DNA of 64,000 nucleotides from Primulina eburnea (Eukaryota; Streptophyta; Magnoliopsida; Lamiales; Gesneriaceae). Where the stretch lies: assembly GCF_022965805.1 (NCBI RefSeq), contig NC_133104.1, forward strand, positions 44,932,682 to 44,996,681, written 5' to 3'. The stretch's first letter is position 1. The number at the start of each line of letters is the position of its first letter. The notes beneath the pieces were generated by a model. It was not told the origin of the DNA and did not search any database. It worked only from the letters and a program-made list of their open reading frames with translations. Below, piece by piece: positions 1-11,490 of this stretch. Both the position numbers and the translations under genes were made by a program.

Positions 1-1650
1 AATATGACTTTTGCTCCGTTTTCTTATTTCCACTAGCACACTAAATATCTTTTCTCTTTGTTTTTTCAGGGAGCACATTTCACCCATACGAAACATACCC
101 TTCATGCATTGGCCAAGATTCTTGAAAAATCGGTCAAACAGGCCAACTTCGAGCATTGGTTGATGCTATGAATTCAGGAAAGTTCGTTAACGTGTTTCCC
201 ATCAGTTTCACTGGATCGCATGAGATGGTATGCGGCTTCAGGTAATCTTGATGAGGTGTGTGGGAGGAGTGGAGAGCCACCTTAGATAAGCAATCCTTGT
301 ACTGAGTCATATAATCTTGTAATTAAACTTTTGTTGAGAAGGGTTTGGATTCAGAGGCTGTGATGCTGTTATGTAGGATGGTTGAGGAAGGGGCGCTTCC
401 TAATTGCAGAACATAAGCAGTTATCGTAGAGCATCTAGTTAGGTTTGGGTATTTAGATTCAGCATTTAAGATTTTTCAGATACTGCTGCCAATGAGGCCT
501 ACTTTAAAGCAGTATTCTACTCTGGTGGAGGTTTTCACTCGCACTGACCAGTTAGAAACTGCCAAGATTTTGCTTCACGAGATGCAAGCTGATGGCATAT
601 TGCCTAGCCGAGCAATGGTATCGTCTTTGCAGAAAATGAAGGAGTCTGGCTATGTTGATGACAAGGAGGAATAACTTCTGGAAATGATTCCAGATGAGAG
701 GATTAAAAGCATAGGTTATTCAGTAATTAGTCATGAGGATGATATTGATGATGAGGATGAGGGTTCTGGTAGTGTTAATCAGGACAAGATGGCTGAATTT
801 CAATTGAAACCGTGGTTGGACCTAGCTGCTTTGGCAAGTGCCTTGTAGCAACGGGGCTCTGAAGAGGTGTCTGTATTGCAAGATGCAAACTTTGTGTGGA
901 CTAATCGATTAGTCTGCAAGGTAATCAGAAATTTTAGTTCACCTGAAACAGCGTGGCCATTCTTCTGTTGGGATGCTCATCAGCCTGGATATGTTCACGA
1001 GGTTTACACGATATCGAGGATGATTACAAAGTTGGCTCGCCATGGTTGTGTCCAACCGGTTGATCAACTCTTGTTTAAGATGAAAAAGGAGGGTATGAGA
1101 TTGTCGTTCAGCACAATTAGATTAGTTATTGATTTCTATGGGTTTTCCAGAAAGGGTGATGCTGGTTAAACATTTTCCACAATGCTGAGACCATTTGTGT
1201 TCCTTTGTCACAAAACAGTCAGCTGGTTCTTTGTTCATCTCTCTTGAGGACATTGGCAAAGTATCAGATGAACACTGAAGCCATGGATGTAATTGAGGAG
1301 ATGATTATGCATGGGATATTCCCAGATTTACAGACCTTTTCTGGGTTGATGCATCATTATGCACTTGAAGGAGACATTAAGACAGTGCAACGACTTTTTG
1401 GGATGGTACGTACAGAGTGACTTGGAGCCTGAAGCTTACATGTACAAGATATTCATATTCGCTTATTGCAATGTGGAAGAGCTATTCTCGCTTTGAGGGC
1501 TTTTGGGGACATGAGGAATACCGGATTTATGACTGATGCTGCTGCCGAAGAAATGCTTGTAAAGAGTTTACAGAAGGAAGGAAAGCTCATGAGACGTTTT
1601 TCTTGGTTCTAAAAGATGACGGGAGAATTAGTCCACAATCTTTTAACTGG
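1..1650 (+). pseudogene. Degraded pentatricopeptide repeat (PPR) protein gene, 5' end outside window
   Basis: A PPR-type reading frame can be followed through most of this stretch but is broken repeatedly. Readable blocks are about 75-170, 285-480, 492-845, 867-1166 and 1205-1600, in more than one frame. Typical PPR helices are visible, for example TLVEVFTRTDQLETAKILL and AMDVIEEMIMHGIFPDL. In-frame stops interrupt it, such as TAG at 846-848 after LAALASAL, as do frame changes near 170, 1166 and 1420. An acceptor-like TTTTTCAG lies just before the first block at about 70. Functional P-class PPR proteins act in organelle RNA metabolism; this copy cannot encode one. The family call is firm; the exact orthologue is not known. 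Confidence 0.78.
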
Positions 1651-2685
1651 GTAGCACCATTCTCTGCTCCATATAAATGCTATGAAAATTTCTTAATCTG
1701 TGAAAGACCATTTTTGTTGTAAAGATAAGTGATGTTCTCCCTGCCATTGTTAATGAATAATGGATGACACCAAAATATATCATAAGTTATGTTCGTTTTG
1801 ATCCTCTGGCAAGAAAACAAACTTGATGTCGAATATTAACAATTTCACCATGACCTTGCACAATAATATCATCTAATGAGTTGTTTTAGGTACGAAATTT
1901 CTGTTTCTTGAACACACCATGCCGTCTGCACCTGGTTTTTTATATTCAACTAATCTTGCAGGCTTCCAAATAAGAAGTGAAGGCAGTTGTGTCAAGTTTG
2001 GTGTGTGCTATCAAGTCATCAGGTAAAGAAACAGGGAGAATATTTGCAGCCAAATGGTAGGTAAGGAGTCGATTTAGGGGAAATTCGTTGGTATGAGGAA
2101 AGGAATGCTTCCTGCCTCGTCATCTTATTTTGTAATTGAAAATTGAGTTGGTTCTTCTAGCTTAATTCAACTAATATATTCTTAAACCTAAAGTGGCATA
2201 AGTTTTTAACATATAGTGAGTTTTTTTTTTTTTGAAATTATTTGATTAAACTTTCTTTCAAATTAAATGCTATCAAAATAGTCGAAATTAAACAGAACCC
2301 TTTCAATGTTGGTTTGAACTTCCAACACATGGAAAAACAGTGAGGGCAGGGTTCAAAGAGGGGTCTTGCAGAGATTACATTGATAGGCATAGCTCGCTAT
2401 ATTCTTCTTCTAACCAGGTTTGTTTGACACATTAAGAAACTTCTTTCTCATGTATATATGGAGCTGAAATTTGTTTTCATCATTTTTTCATTCTCTATTT
2501 ATTTTTTCTTTTATCATCTCTTCATCTTTATTATTCTGTAGTTTGTTGGGCATTCAAAACCCTTTAGTTTGAATTCTTACGTTGATTTGGTAGAATTACA
2601 AAATGGATAACAACGTATACTATTATGTAGCCATATGGCTTGATGACAATTCTGAATTTTCTCCAACATGTTCTACACATGGTAT
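1651..2685. other. Intergenic, AT-rich, no gene seen
   Basis: No convincing coding sequence. There is a T-run at about 2221-2233. I found no tRNA or other structured RNA here. Confidence 0.5.
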
Positions 2686-2689
2686 GTGA

Positions 2690-3190
2690 TATCCGTATCT
2701 AAAATCTCAATTGTCATGGAATGTCGTGATTCGGGCTGAGATCTGGACTTTAAAGGAATGATGCATGCTTCAAAGGGCCATTCTGATTCAGTTCATGAAT
2801 GACTTTTCCATCAAGAAGGCGTCTAAAGACCTCAGTTATTTCATTGCTCTGACAACTATAAGACCAAATCAGACATGGAATTGCTAGGCAGCACTCTGGT
2901 GATTTCATATTTCCACTTCAGCTGCATAACCTTCAAGATTTTCCCCGGAGAGGTCTTGGAAGGCACTATGCACAAAATCATGAAACACGGTGTTTACTTG
3001 CAGTGCGAACTGACCGAGAAAGTTTACACGTCTCACCAAAAAATGGGTGGTTTCGAGTACATCCCTGGGAAGAATCCTTTCTTCAGAAACGAGGAGTCGA
3101 TCAAGCTTGACAAAGGCATGGTGGTCTGATTTGTGGTGCTGTTGTTACCTCGTATGGTGATTATCTTGGACCCATTTCTTAGGATGCCAC
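2690..3190 (+). pseudogene. RPB7-like subunit pseudogene (NRPD7/NRPE7 type of RNA polymerase IV/V)
   Basis: The stretch matches the RPB7-like subunit 7 of plant RNA polymerases IV and V in pieces. YLKSQLSWNVVIRAE is followed by DLDFKGMM in another frame and LQRAILIQFMNDFSIKKASK in a third. ITFKIFPGEVLEGTMHKIMK and FEYIPGKNPF follow in the open block at 2875-3129. A TGA at 3127-3129 interrupts KGMVV-FVV where the family has arginine, consistent with a CGA to TGA change. Family-like residues SYGDYLGPIS continue to about 3180 in a shifted frame. No introns are seen and the intact family protein is about 178 residues, so this covers nearly the whole length. The lack of introns may mean a retrocopy, though I cannot see a clear poly-A tail. 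Confidence 0.75.
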
Positions 3191-3767
3191 TTCTCTTCTA
3201 TACACCTACTAGGCGAGCATTTTTTTTTGTTTCTTTTGATAAATTTTGTAAATGTGAGTGCAAACAATTATTCGCAGAATACATATCGCAAACCGGATCC
3301 TCCATTGTGCACATCACTGGATTCATTTTGATCCTTCCCACCCCTCCAAGTCTTGGTTCCGCCGCTTGTCGTTGCCATTAAATGTGTTCTGGTTAACATT
3401 GTTTATTCTGAAGGTCGAACTCTTTAATTTCTCTCGTTTGTCTGCTGAAATTGATAACTCCTAATTTAATAGAGATTCAGAATATAAAGTTTCACACAAG
3501 CTGCATCCAATTATTCTATATGTAGATTGAAAAAGCTAAGATGCTCACTCTCGGTCTCCGCTGTCTTTTTCCACTTTACGCCCTTTACCTTTTCTACCTT
3601 AGATTCTCCAGCTATAAAGGTGTTCCCAAACCATCCTAATTCCTATATATCAGTTTTCATATTAATATAAGTTAATATATGTGTATCAAATACGATATTT
3701 GGGAAAAAATATACAATGAATGGTTTTGTTTTTTCTTATTTTATTTTATTGCCTATGGTTTAAGAGT
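3191..3767. other. Intergenic, no gene seen
   Basis: Short open frames at 3133-3381 and 3258-3464 overlap each other, lack any recognisable family signature and look like chance. The rest is AT-rich. Confidence 0.45.
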
Positions 3768-4012
3768 GATAATAAATGAGTGTTTGACATGCCGGAGCAC
3801 ACAGTGCGGTTTGTGCGACGAATAGCGAATGAGTTATCTCATACTTTAGCTAAGAATGCAGTGTATTATGCTAATCTTTGTCTTTGGGATGAGGCACCAA
3901 ACTTTGTGGATGCCCTTCACACCCCGATATGGACTTGTTCTGATCATATTTCTATAATAGATTGAGTATGTTTCTCTCAAAAAAAAAAAAGATAATAAAT
4001 GAGTGTTTGACA
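3768..4012 (+). mobile_element. 5'-truncated LINE (non-LTR retrotransposon) with 22-bp target-site duplication
   Basis: A 22-bp direct repeat beginning GATAATAAATGAG occurs at 3768-3789 and again at 3991-4012. Between the copies are 201 bp ending in an A-run (3979-3990). The insert encodes FVRRIANELSHTLAKNA and, further on, WDEAPNFVDAL, like the C-terminal end of the RNase H-like domain of plant LINE polyproteins. A long exact duplication, 3' poly-A and loss of everything but the last part of the reverse-transcriptase ORF are the hallmarks of target-primed reverse transcription with 5' truncation. The perfect duplication suggests a fairly recent insertion. Confidence 0.85.
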
Positions 4013-4229
4013 ATTAAATTTAATATGATTGGTTCCAATAATCCACTACAGTACACATCTAAATTGTGCCACATAGAAAATTAAAATTTTAATTAGCCCA
4101 TCACTTTAACCCCGATATTTTCTTTGGACTGAATCGGGAGAAATTAAATGGTAATAATCCCGATACCCTTTTGACCTCAAATCTTTTAAAAAATCGAACC
4201 AAAGCGAACTTCGAATCCCAACACACTAC

Positions 4230-7200
4230 ACACTGAGCAAAGGCCAGATCTCTCTCGCTCTTTTCATCTATCATTGACGCATGTCGCCTTAATATTGGAG
4301 TATCTTCGTTCTCGGTTGGTTTTCTCGTACGGTTTTTTTTTACATATAATGCATGCTCCTCGATTCCTATTGGCCTCTGGTGAATTCTTTTTCACAGGTT
4401 TTGTGAATTGTTGTTTCTTTATTGTGGATTTGGTTCAACTTTGAATTTTTCTTACCAAGATGCCATTTTTCAGCTGTTTTAATTCTTAATTGCTACACGA
4501 TTGCTGTAAAGAAATTAATTTTGTGTGTATGCCGTATTCGAATCATGTTTATGTGTGAATATATGTTTCATTAGTATTGTTTTTAAGAATTTTTTTTCCA
4601 TCATTATTTTTGGTACTTGAAGAGTTGATAGGCAATATCTATCATATTTCATTTTGTTTTTTTTTTGTTAGCGTTGATGTTCTATGTATGGCTAAGAATA
4701 TGTTTTGAAGTTTATGACTTTTTTTGGAGCTTCTCCTGTATTTTTTGTTTTTGTTCCTAAACTTAATATTCAGTATTTGTTTGATTTTATGGTTGCCTGA
4801 ATATGATAGGAGTTAAGAATTAAGAAGTGAAGGAAAATTATGAAAATGAACATCAGAATAAATGTCACTAGAAGTTTATATTTGCGATTGTTTGCTGATC
4901 TTCCTTATTTTTTTATGTTATTCTTTGAATTCAAGTGTTTAAGGTGAGATAAATAAGGGTGAGGACCATTTTCTCACATGACTTTGGTTATTTTTATTGC
5001 AGCTGCTCAACGTTCAAGTGGGGCTAAATTTTGTGGTGGTTGGTTTTGATTTCTCATATGGTTCATCAGGATCAATATATTTATGTGAATTTTTAGTGGA
5101 GTTCAAATCTTAGAGAGAAGATGCAAAAGGATTCCGGTTCTGGTGGCCCCTCAACAACTAGCATGTCTACGGCAAGACGTCGGCGAAGAGGTTCAAATGA
5201 GGTTGGTGATCTTTTTGGGAATCAGCTTTTTGTATCGTGCTGAATTATGTTAAATAGATATGGTGAGAGAGTTGTTTTTTTAATTTTATCCTCTTCTTGA
5301 ATCTGGTAAGATTACCTGTATTTGAAACATATAAATTTCAAATTTCTTATTTCTTTGTCTTCTCCTTTCTAAAATTCCAGGTCCCTCCAGAAGTCGATAA
5401 AGAAAATGGAAGCCATTTACTTGTTAATGATAATAACAAGTACAAGTCGATGTTAATCCGCACATACTCTTCTGTCTGGATGATTGGAGGATTTGTCTTT
5501 GTAATATATATGGGCCACCTTTATATCTGGGCCATGGTCGTGGTTATACAATAGTTATGGCAAAGGAGCTGTTCCATTTACTTAGAAGAGCACATGAAGA
5601 CAGACGCCTTCCTGGTTTCAGGCTCTTAAATTGGTGGGTTGTTCCAGATCTGTTTGTCTTCAAGATCTTCTTTCTTCCTCGTGATATCATTTCATTATTA
5701 AAACCGTGCAAGTTAATGTTTCCATAACTTGGAGTTATTGACACCATTTTGGTAGTTCTTCTTAAATTTATTGCTTCAAGAAGGATTCTCCACATTTAAT
5801 TCTGTAAGCTTTTTATCAAAGAATGAAAATCCTGAAGGTTTTGCTGTATATTTTTTCAATTCCAGTCCAGGCACCTTATTAGTGCCCATGCTTTTAATTA
5901 CCTCAAATTCTCTTAATGTGTTTGGCTCCACTTTCATCACTTGCTAAATCAGTATCTTTATTTTCCTCGTGGACTGACATTTATTTTGTAATTAACAAAG
6001 ATTTTCTGCAGTTTTATTATGGATTTTCCTAGTGTTTAACGTTCCTCTGTTTTCAGGTACTTCTTCTTCACTGCAATGCTATATTTTTATGGCCGGATTC
6101 TGAGTCAAAGGCTTGTGAATACTGTCACTACAGACAAAGTTTTGTATAAGCTCGTCAGCAGATTTATTAAGTATCATATGGTCACCTGCTATTTTTTGTA
6201 TATTGCTGGTTGGTACAAACTTGACCTTGCACTCTACTGTTGTATGATCTGATATATCTAATTTTTCGTTTATTCTTCTAATATATTATATTTTGCTTGT
6301 GTGCATCAAATTGATTTTTTTTTGTCATTATATTCAGAACATGTGTCATTTCAGCCGTGATGACAGACTGTTTTAGCTGTCAATACGAAACTAAATTTTT
6401 TTTCTTTTGTGACATCAGGTTTCATGTGGTTCATTCTTACTCTAAAGAAAAAGATGTACAAGTATCAATTTGGCCAATATGCTTGGACACACATGATTTT
6501 GATTGTGGTTTTCACTCAGTCGGCTTTTACAGTGGCGAATATTTTTGAAGGGATTTTCTGGTAACACAACTTCAGTTTTCATATAATCTTGTTTACAGTT
6601 GAACGCCATGGGTGATAATTAGTGGTCGATGGTTTTCTCTCATTAGACATAATGATTTGTGTTGTTATAATGACTCCGATAGATTTCAGCCAGATCATGT
6701 ATTATGTACTTTACTATATTTCAGTTGTCTCGCTCAGTTAACAGAATTTTTTAGAAACGTCTTGTTTTATGACCGTTTAGTACGCACTCATTTTTTGTAT
6801 GCTTGATCTTTTACATCTTGAGGACTTCAATATTTTAGTAGCTCAGATACTTGGATTCCGAGCCTTATAAATACCCTATACTAATTAACAGACACAATTT
6901 TGCTGATTAAATTAACTTCTATAAAATTTCCAACACAATTGGCATCAATGCAGGTTCCTTCTTCCAGCATCCCTTATTGTTATCAACGATATCGGTGCTT
7001 ACTTTTTTGGGTTCTTCTTCGGGAGAACTCCTTTGATCAAGTTGTCACCAAAGAAAACGTGGGAGGGCTTCATTGGGGCATCTATTACCACCATGATCTC
7101 TGCTTTTGTGGTAGGAAATCATCCAGTTATTTGGAGACAATTGAGATTATGGAAAATCTTTGATATAGTGATGGAGGTTTTATGGAGTATTTTGCTTTAC

Positions 7201-9167
7201 GGGTCAATCTTGGCCTGTCATTTTTAAAATTTTGTGGTTATATATTTAGTTAAATTTGAAATTGTTTTCAGCTTGCAAACTTATTGGGCCGCTTTCAGTG
7301 GTTGACGTGCCCTAGAAAGGTTGTTTCTAGCTTACATTCGATCTTCTGTATTTTCAAACTTTACTTATCAGTTTTCTAGAAGTTTAAACTTTGTATTGAC
7401 TGAATGGTGTAGGATTTATCAACTGGCTGGCTTCATTGCGATCCAGGTTCATTGTTTACACCTGAAGATTTTACTATCCCGGAGTGGTTTCCTGAATGGG
7501 TAAGTTTATGTCTGATTTTGGTATAAATCTAGTGACCTGGGAGAAATTGTCCCTCTTGCAGTTAACAATGGCTCATGTCAAACTTCTTGTAAATTGCTGG
7601 CTGCCAGTGTTTTTTAATTGAATCAGTTAGCTATCTTTTACCATTTTGTTTTTATTTTATGTTCTATCCTTCCAATTTTAGACGTGAAAGGTGAATATGA
7701 TACTAATGAGCTGCTACACACGTCAATTATTTCCAGTTTCCTTGGAGAGAGATTTCAATTTTTCCTGTACAGTGGCATGCACTTTGTCTCGGTCTTTTTG
7801 CGTCGATTATAGCACCATTTGGTGGATTTTTTGCCAGTGGCTTTAAAAGGGCTTTCAAGATCAAGGTTTGATAAATGCGGAACATTCCTTTTCTAAATGC
7901 TAAAATTTGTAATGTACCCGATCTTTATATATATATTTTCTGTGTCACAGGATTTTGGTGATAGCATTCCTGGCCATGGTGGGATCACAGATAGGATGGA
8001 TTGCCAGGTAAGCTTAAGACAAATTACTGATATTATCACAAAAACTGACGGTTGCTTTACATAATCTCAATTTAGGCTTGCTTTTACTGTTGCATTGGTA
8101 CTTTTATTTTCCCTTGTACCAAGGGGAATGTATTAGAGCTTAAGTTTGATCCATTTCCCTATCCTTTTTATCTCATGTATTCACCTTTGGAAACCTTATC
8201 CATCCTTTTCTAAAATTTATAGGAAGTTTTCTACCAGATTTTACGCACACTTAGTCATGCATGTTTACATTCTACCTGGCCTGGAACTTTGATGTGTTTA
8301 TGTGTTCATGTATTCATTTAATTATTTTGACCATCTTACGAGATAGGAGGGGACAAAATGATTATAGTAACAATTAAAAGCCAGTTCAGTCACATACATC
8401 TGTTTCTTTGCCTTTAGATGTAAAAATGTTTCATACTTATCTCTTATGATGGGCTGGAAAGTTCTTAATGCCCTGTAACTTAGGAAGATGGCAACTTCTT
8501 GTTCACCTTTTCCTTGATATGGTACCTCTTTATGGAACTAGGATTTGTAGCGCTGCATTTTTTATCACTTCTTGGCTTCTTGCCATGTCATTGTATTGCT
8601 TTGTCAGAAACTAACGACGATGGTCCTATCACACCGCACCTTGGTTTCATGTGCCCATGCAAGCAAGATTTAGACTCTGCTAGCATCCACTGGTGCATTC
8701 TTTCCTGCTTCATAAAAATAATTAGCCTAAGTTAGTAGAACTCATTGTGTAACATTTTCAATTTCTTCTCATAAATTGATGTCGGACAGTGGTGCTACTA
8801 AATGAGAAATAGTTCAACATTTTACTTACTCTTCTGGCCCGTAATTCACTGAATCATAGTATTTTACCAAATTTTGTTTGTTCTGTGGTTAATATACTCA
8901 CCTACGTGCAGATGGTGATGGCTGTCTTTGCATATATTTATCTCCACTCATTTGTTGTGCCTCAAAGTCTATCAATTGAGATGATCATGGACCAGGTAAA
9001 AATATCAGCAACCATTCATCATGTGATCTAATAATTTATGTATTATGATTATGAGAAATGTTTTTGATTTGGTGTAGATATTGATGAACCTTACGTTCGA
9101 GGAACAGCAAGCTCTGTACACAAAGCTTGGGTGCATCATCATGGAGAAGCAGTATGGAGAATCCTGA
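4230..9167 (+). CDS. CDP-diacylglycerol synthase (phosphatidate cytidylyltransferase), one apparent frameshift
   Basis: The enzyme makes CDP-diacylglycerol from CTP and phosphatidic acid, the precursor of phosphatidylinositol and phosphatidylglycerol; it is a multi-pass ER membrane protein. A probable 5'UTR exon starts near 4230 with an intron at about 4315-5002. Coding exons: 5121-5201, 5381-5633, 6057-6208, 6419-6560, 6954-7110, 7272-7319, 7413-7499, 7737-7865, 7951-8007, 8912-8995, 9078-9167, all with GT-AG borders. The product would be about 426 residues, close to the roughly 420 of Arabidopsis CDS1-3. The family signature [15 protein letters not shown]...HGGITDRMD spans exons 8-9. Other conserved blocks are [17 protein letters not shown] and [20 protein letters not shown]. 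In exon 2 the frame closes at TAG 5552-5554; adding one base after VVVIQ restores the family sequence [14 protein letters not shown]. Every other exon is clean, so a sequencing or assembly error is as likely as a real mutation. The paralogue number cannot be told. Confidence 0.93.
4315..5002 (+). other. Probable 5'UTR intron of the CDP-DAG synthase gene
   Basis: A CTCG/GTTGGT donor at 4315 and a TTTTTATTGCAG acceptor ending at 5002 fit a leader intron. Introns in plant leaders are common. The positions are inferred from splice consensus only. A short upstream ATG lies at 4281. Confidence 0.4.
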
Positions 9168-9970
9168 ATATGATTAAACAAGGGAACCAATGCAAACTGT
9201 GGTGTTGTTTCTTGTGCTGGCCCTGTACATTTTCTATCCTTTCCTTTTATTATTATGATAAGTTTTGATACTACTTTGCTGCAGGGATTTACAAGTGTTG
9301 TTTCTTAATCGCCTCTGTAAAGTGGGTGAGGGAGTGAGTTAGAAATACCACATTCTCACTTTTTATAATTAGAGGTATTTTTCCATTTATCTATGGAATT
9401 GGGGATATCTGAAATTAAATCATTGAATAAAGATTGAGCCGGTTCATTTTTAATCAGGGGACACGAGAGTGTGTCAGCTCTCAACAAAAAGTGAAATTTA
9501 TCAAATCCATGGAAGAATACTTTGGAATTTGTTTTCTTCAGAAAATATATGTGATCTGATAATCTATGAAACTTAAGCTAATTATTAGAAGGTCATTATT
9601 TCTAATTCAACAGTTTATTATTTATAGTTACTTCAGGAACTGTGTCATTATCATGGTGGTTGTGATATATGGTCAGCAGTTTTATATATAATATCCTTAC
9701 ATAATTTGAAACATATTTTTAGAAACACTCCAAAAGTCTTGTCATGTGTTTTAAGTTGAAGCCCGGTGTTAAAAAAAATTGGCAATTAAAAAAAAGTCAA
9801 ATTTTATGTACAATTATTGGGACCCGAATGAAATTTGATACACAGATCAAATTACAGTTTAAATCAAAATTTTCTCATATTCTATTTAATTTATTTATTG
9901 TTCGAATTCCATTTTCCAGTGTCACCGTACTCTCCCCAGATTTTACCAACGAAATTTCCAATAATTCCAG
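9168..9970. other. 3'UTR of CDP-DAG synthase and PRA1 promoter region
   Basis: A possible polyadenylation signal AATAAA lies at about 9426. The remainder is AT-rich, with no further gene seen. The spacer also carries the promoter and leader of the downstream PRA1 gene. Confidence 0.4.
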
Positions 9971-10480
9971 ATGTCATCCCCGCCTGGCGCCACCACCTCT
10001 GCCGCCGGGTTACGCCCATGGAGACAAATCCTAGACCCATCTTCTCTCAGCATCCCCATCTCCCTCTCCGAATCCTCCTATCGCCTCACTCAAAATCTCC
10101 GTATCTTCCTTCCGAACTACGCTCTCCTCACTCTCGTCATCTTCCTCCTGGCCCTCATCACCCACCCCCTCAACCTGATTCTCTTCCTGTGCATCTTTGC
10201 CGCCTGGACATACTTGGTTATCTTTCGCGACGAGTCTTTAACTCTTCTTGGATACGATATTGACCAAAAAATAGTTGTGGGTTTTCTTGCCGTACTGACA
10301 TTAGGTGCTTTGTTCTGGACTAAAGCTTGGTTAAGTCTGTTCCTTGCTTTGATAATTGGGGCTTTGGTGATTTTTATTCACGCTATATTGAAGGCGCCTG
10401 AGGATTCTTTGGAGGATTCGCCATATGGGTCGTTGCTTAATGTTGTGGATAGTCCAAGGGGACAATATGCCAGAGTCTGA
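9971..10480 (+). CDS. PRA1 family protein (prenylated Rab acceptor)
   Basis: An intronless ORF of 169 residues begins MSSPPGATTSAAGLRPWRQI. PRA1 proteins are small ER/Golgi membrane proteins that bind prenylated Rab GTPases and assist vesicle trafficking. Family features are the RPWRQILDPSSLSIP block at residues 15-29, LPNYALLTLVIF, two hydrophobic hairpins at about residues 48-85 and 95-135 split by a FRDE hydrophilic turn, and HAILKAPEDS near the C-terminus. Length and single-exon structure are normal for plant PRA1 genes. An overlapping frame at 9835-10263 is a shadow. The subclass is uncertain; the ending RGQYARV and the APED motif recall the B group. Confidence 0.9.
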   Translation: MSSPPGATTSAAGLRPWRQILDPSSLSIPISLSESSYRLTQNLRIFLPNYALLTLVIFLLALITHPLNLILFLCIFAAWTYLVIFRDESLTLLGYDIDQKIVVGFLAVLTLGALFWTKAWLSLFLALIIGALVIFIHAILKAPEDSLEDSPYGSLLNVVDSPRGQYARV

Positions 10481-11253
10481 AATGGTGTATTTTTGCTTTG
10501 GATTTCAGTTTGGAATTGTGTATTCAAGTCTGCTGTTATCATTTTTCTCTGATTCGAAAGCTTTAATAAGGGAACGTTCTTTTACTCCCTTGGCCCATAC
10601 TTTACTTTATGGCGTAATATTGAATCAAAGGTGTCATCTCATGTTGATGAATTCATTCACATATTGTCTTCATGTTTCTTAATAGTGTTGTCCGATGGAA
10701 ATTTGGGGAACCATTGGCTCTGACCTGCTCTTTATGACTTGTGAACTTATTATTTTGAATTGAATCAGCGGTTCAACTGGAATTTAGCTTGTTTTTTATT
10801 CGTTATACTCCTTTTCCCGATCATTCGGCTTGAGTTACATCTACAGGATTCCTTATGTTTATGAGATGAAATTAGCTCACGACATTCCGAAACACGCAAA
10901 GAACTGCATGGCTGTATCCCTGATAAAGTTGTATGAAATAAATAGAACTGATGAGCGAGGATTGAACAGATGAATATTTGCTATGCTGACGAGTCAAAGA
11001 ATAGCCGAAAATCTCAAGGTAACACGACACTACTAAAAATTGAAGAAAGCTGTTAGCTTAGCTATCTTTTGAGTTAAGAGAAATCTTGAAACTGATTTAT
11101 TTCTAGCTATTCCTTTTACTATATTTTTTGCCACTGGGAGAGCGAGATGGCATCATCATCATCATCGTGCCCAATTATAAACACCCAAAGTACATAAAAT
11201 TTGAAATGATTAGAAGCAAATATTGAATTAGGTAGATCATATAACAATATTTT
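10481..11253. other. Intergenic, no gene seen
   Basis: No supportable coding sequence. A short CAT run lies at about 11150-11166. Confidence 0.45.
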
Positions 11254-11490
11254 CTAGTGGAAATACAATGTGGCTCCATTTGGTTTGTTCATATTGTCAT
11301 ATCGATCTTCTTGGTCGAAACAACGTAACCAACAACTTGGTTCATAGACAGGAGAGAAACCAAAAATAGCTTCCATGACCAGGTTATCAACCTTACCTGT
11401 AAGTTGCCACTTATCTGCTCCTCCAAACTCCCACATATATAACTCATAGTCATGGTGCAGGTATTGATCATTACACCTTGGTTCTGTCAT
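11254..11490 (-). pseudogene. Possible F-box-associated domain fragment
   Basis: An ORF of 78 residues contains YELYMWEFGGADKWQLTGKV, which resembles an F-box-associated beta strand pattern (Y-x-L-x-V-W, then W-x-L). Upstream on the same strand (11491-11560) the frame breaks up. There is no F-box, no full domain and no splice context, so at best this is a relic. The assignment rests on a weak pattern only and could be chance. Confidence 0.25.

Noticed and set aside
9835..10263. 142-residue plus-strand ORF overlapping PRA1
   Set aside because: Proline-rich frame shadow; the PRA1 frame has clear family motifs.
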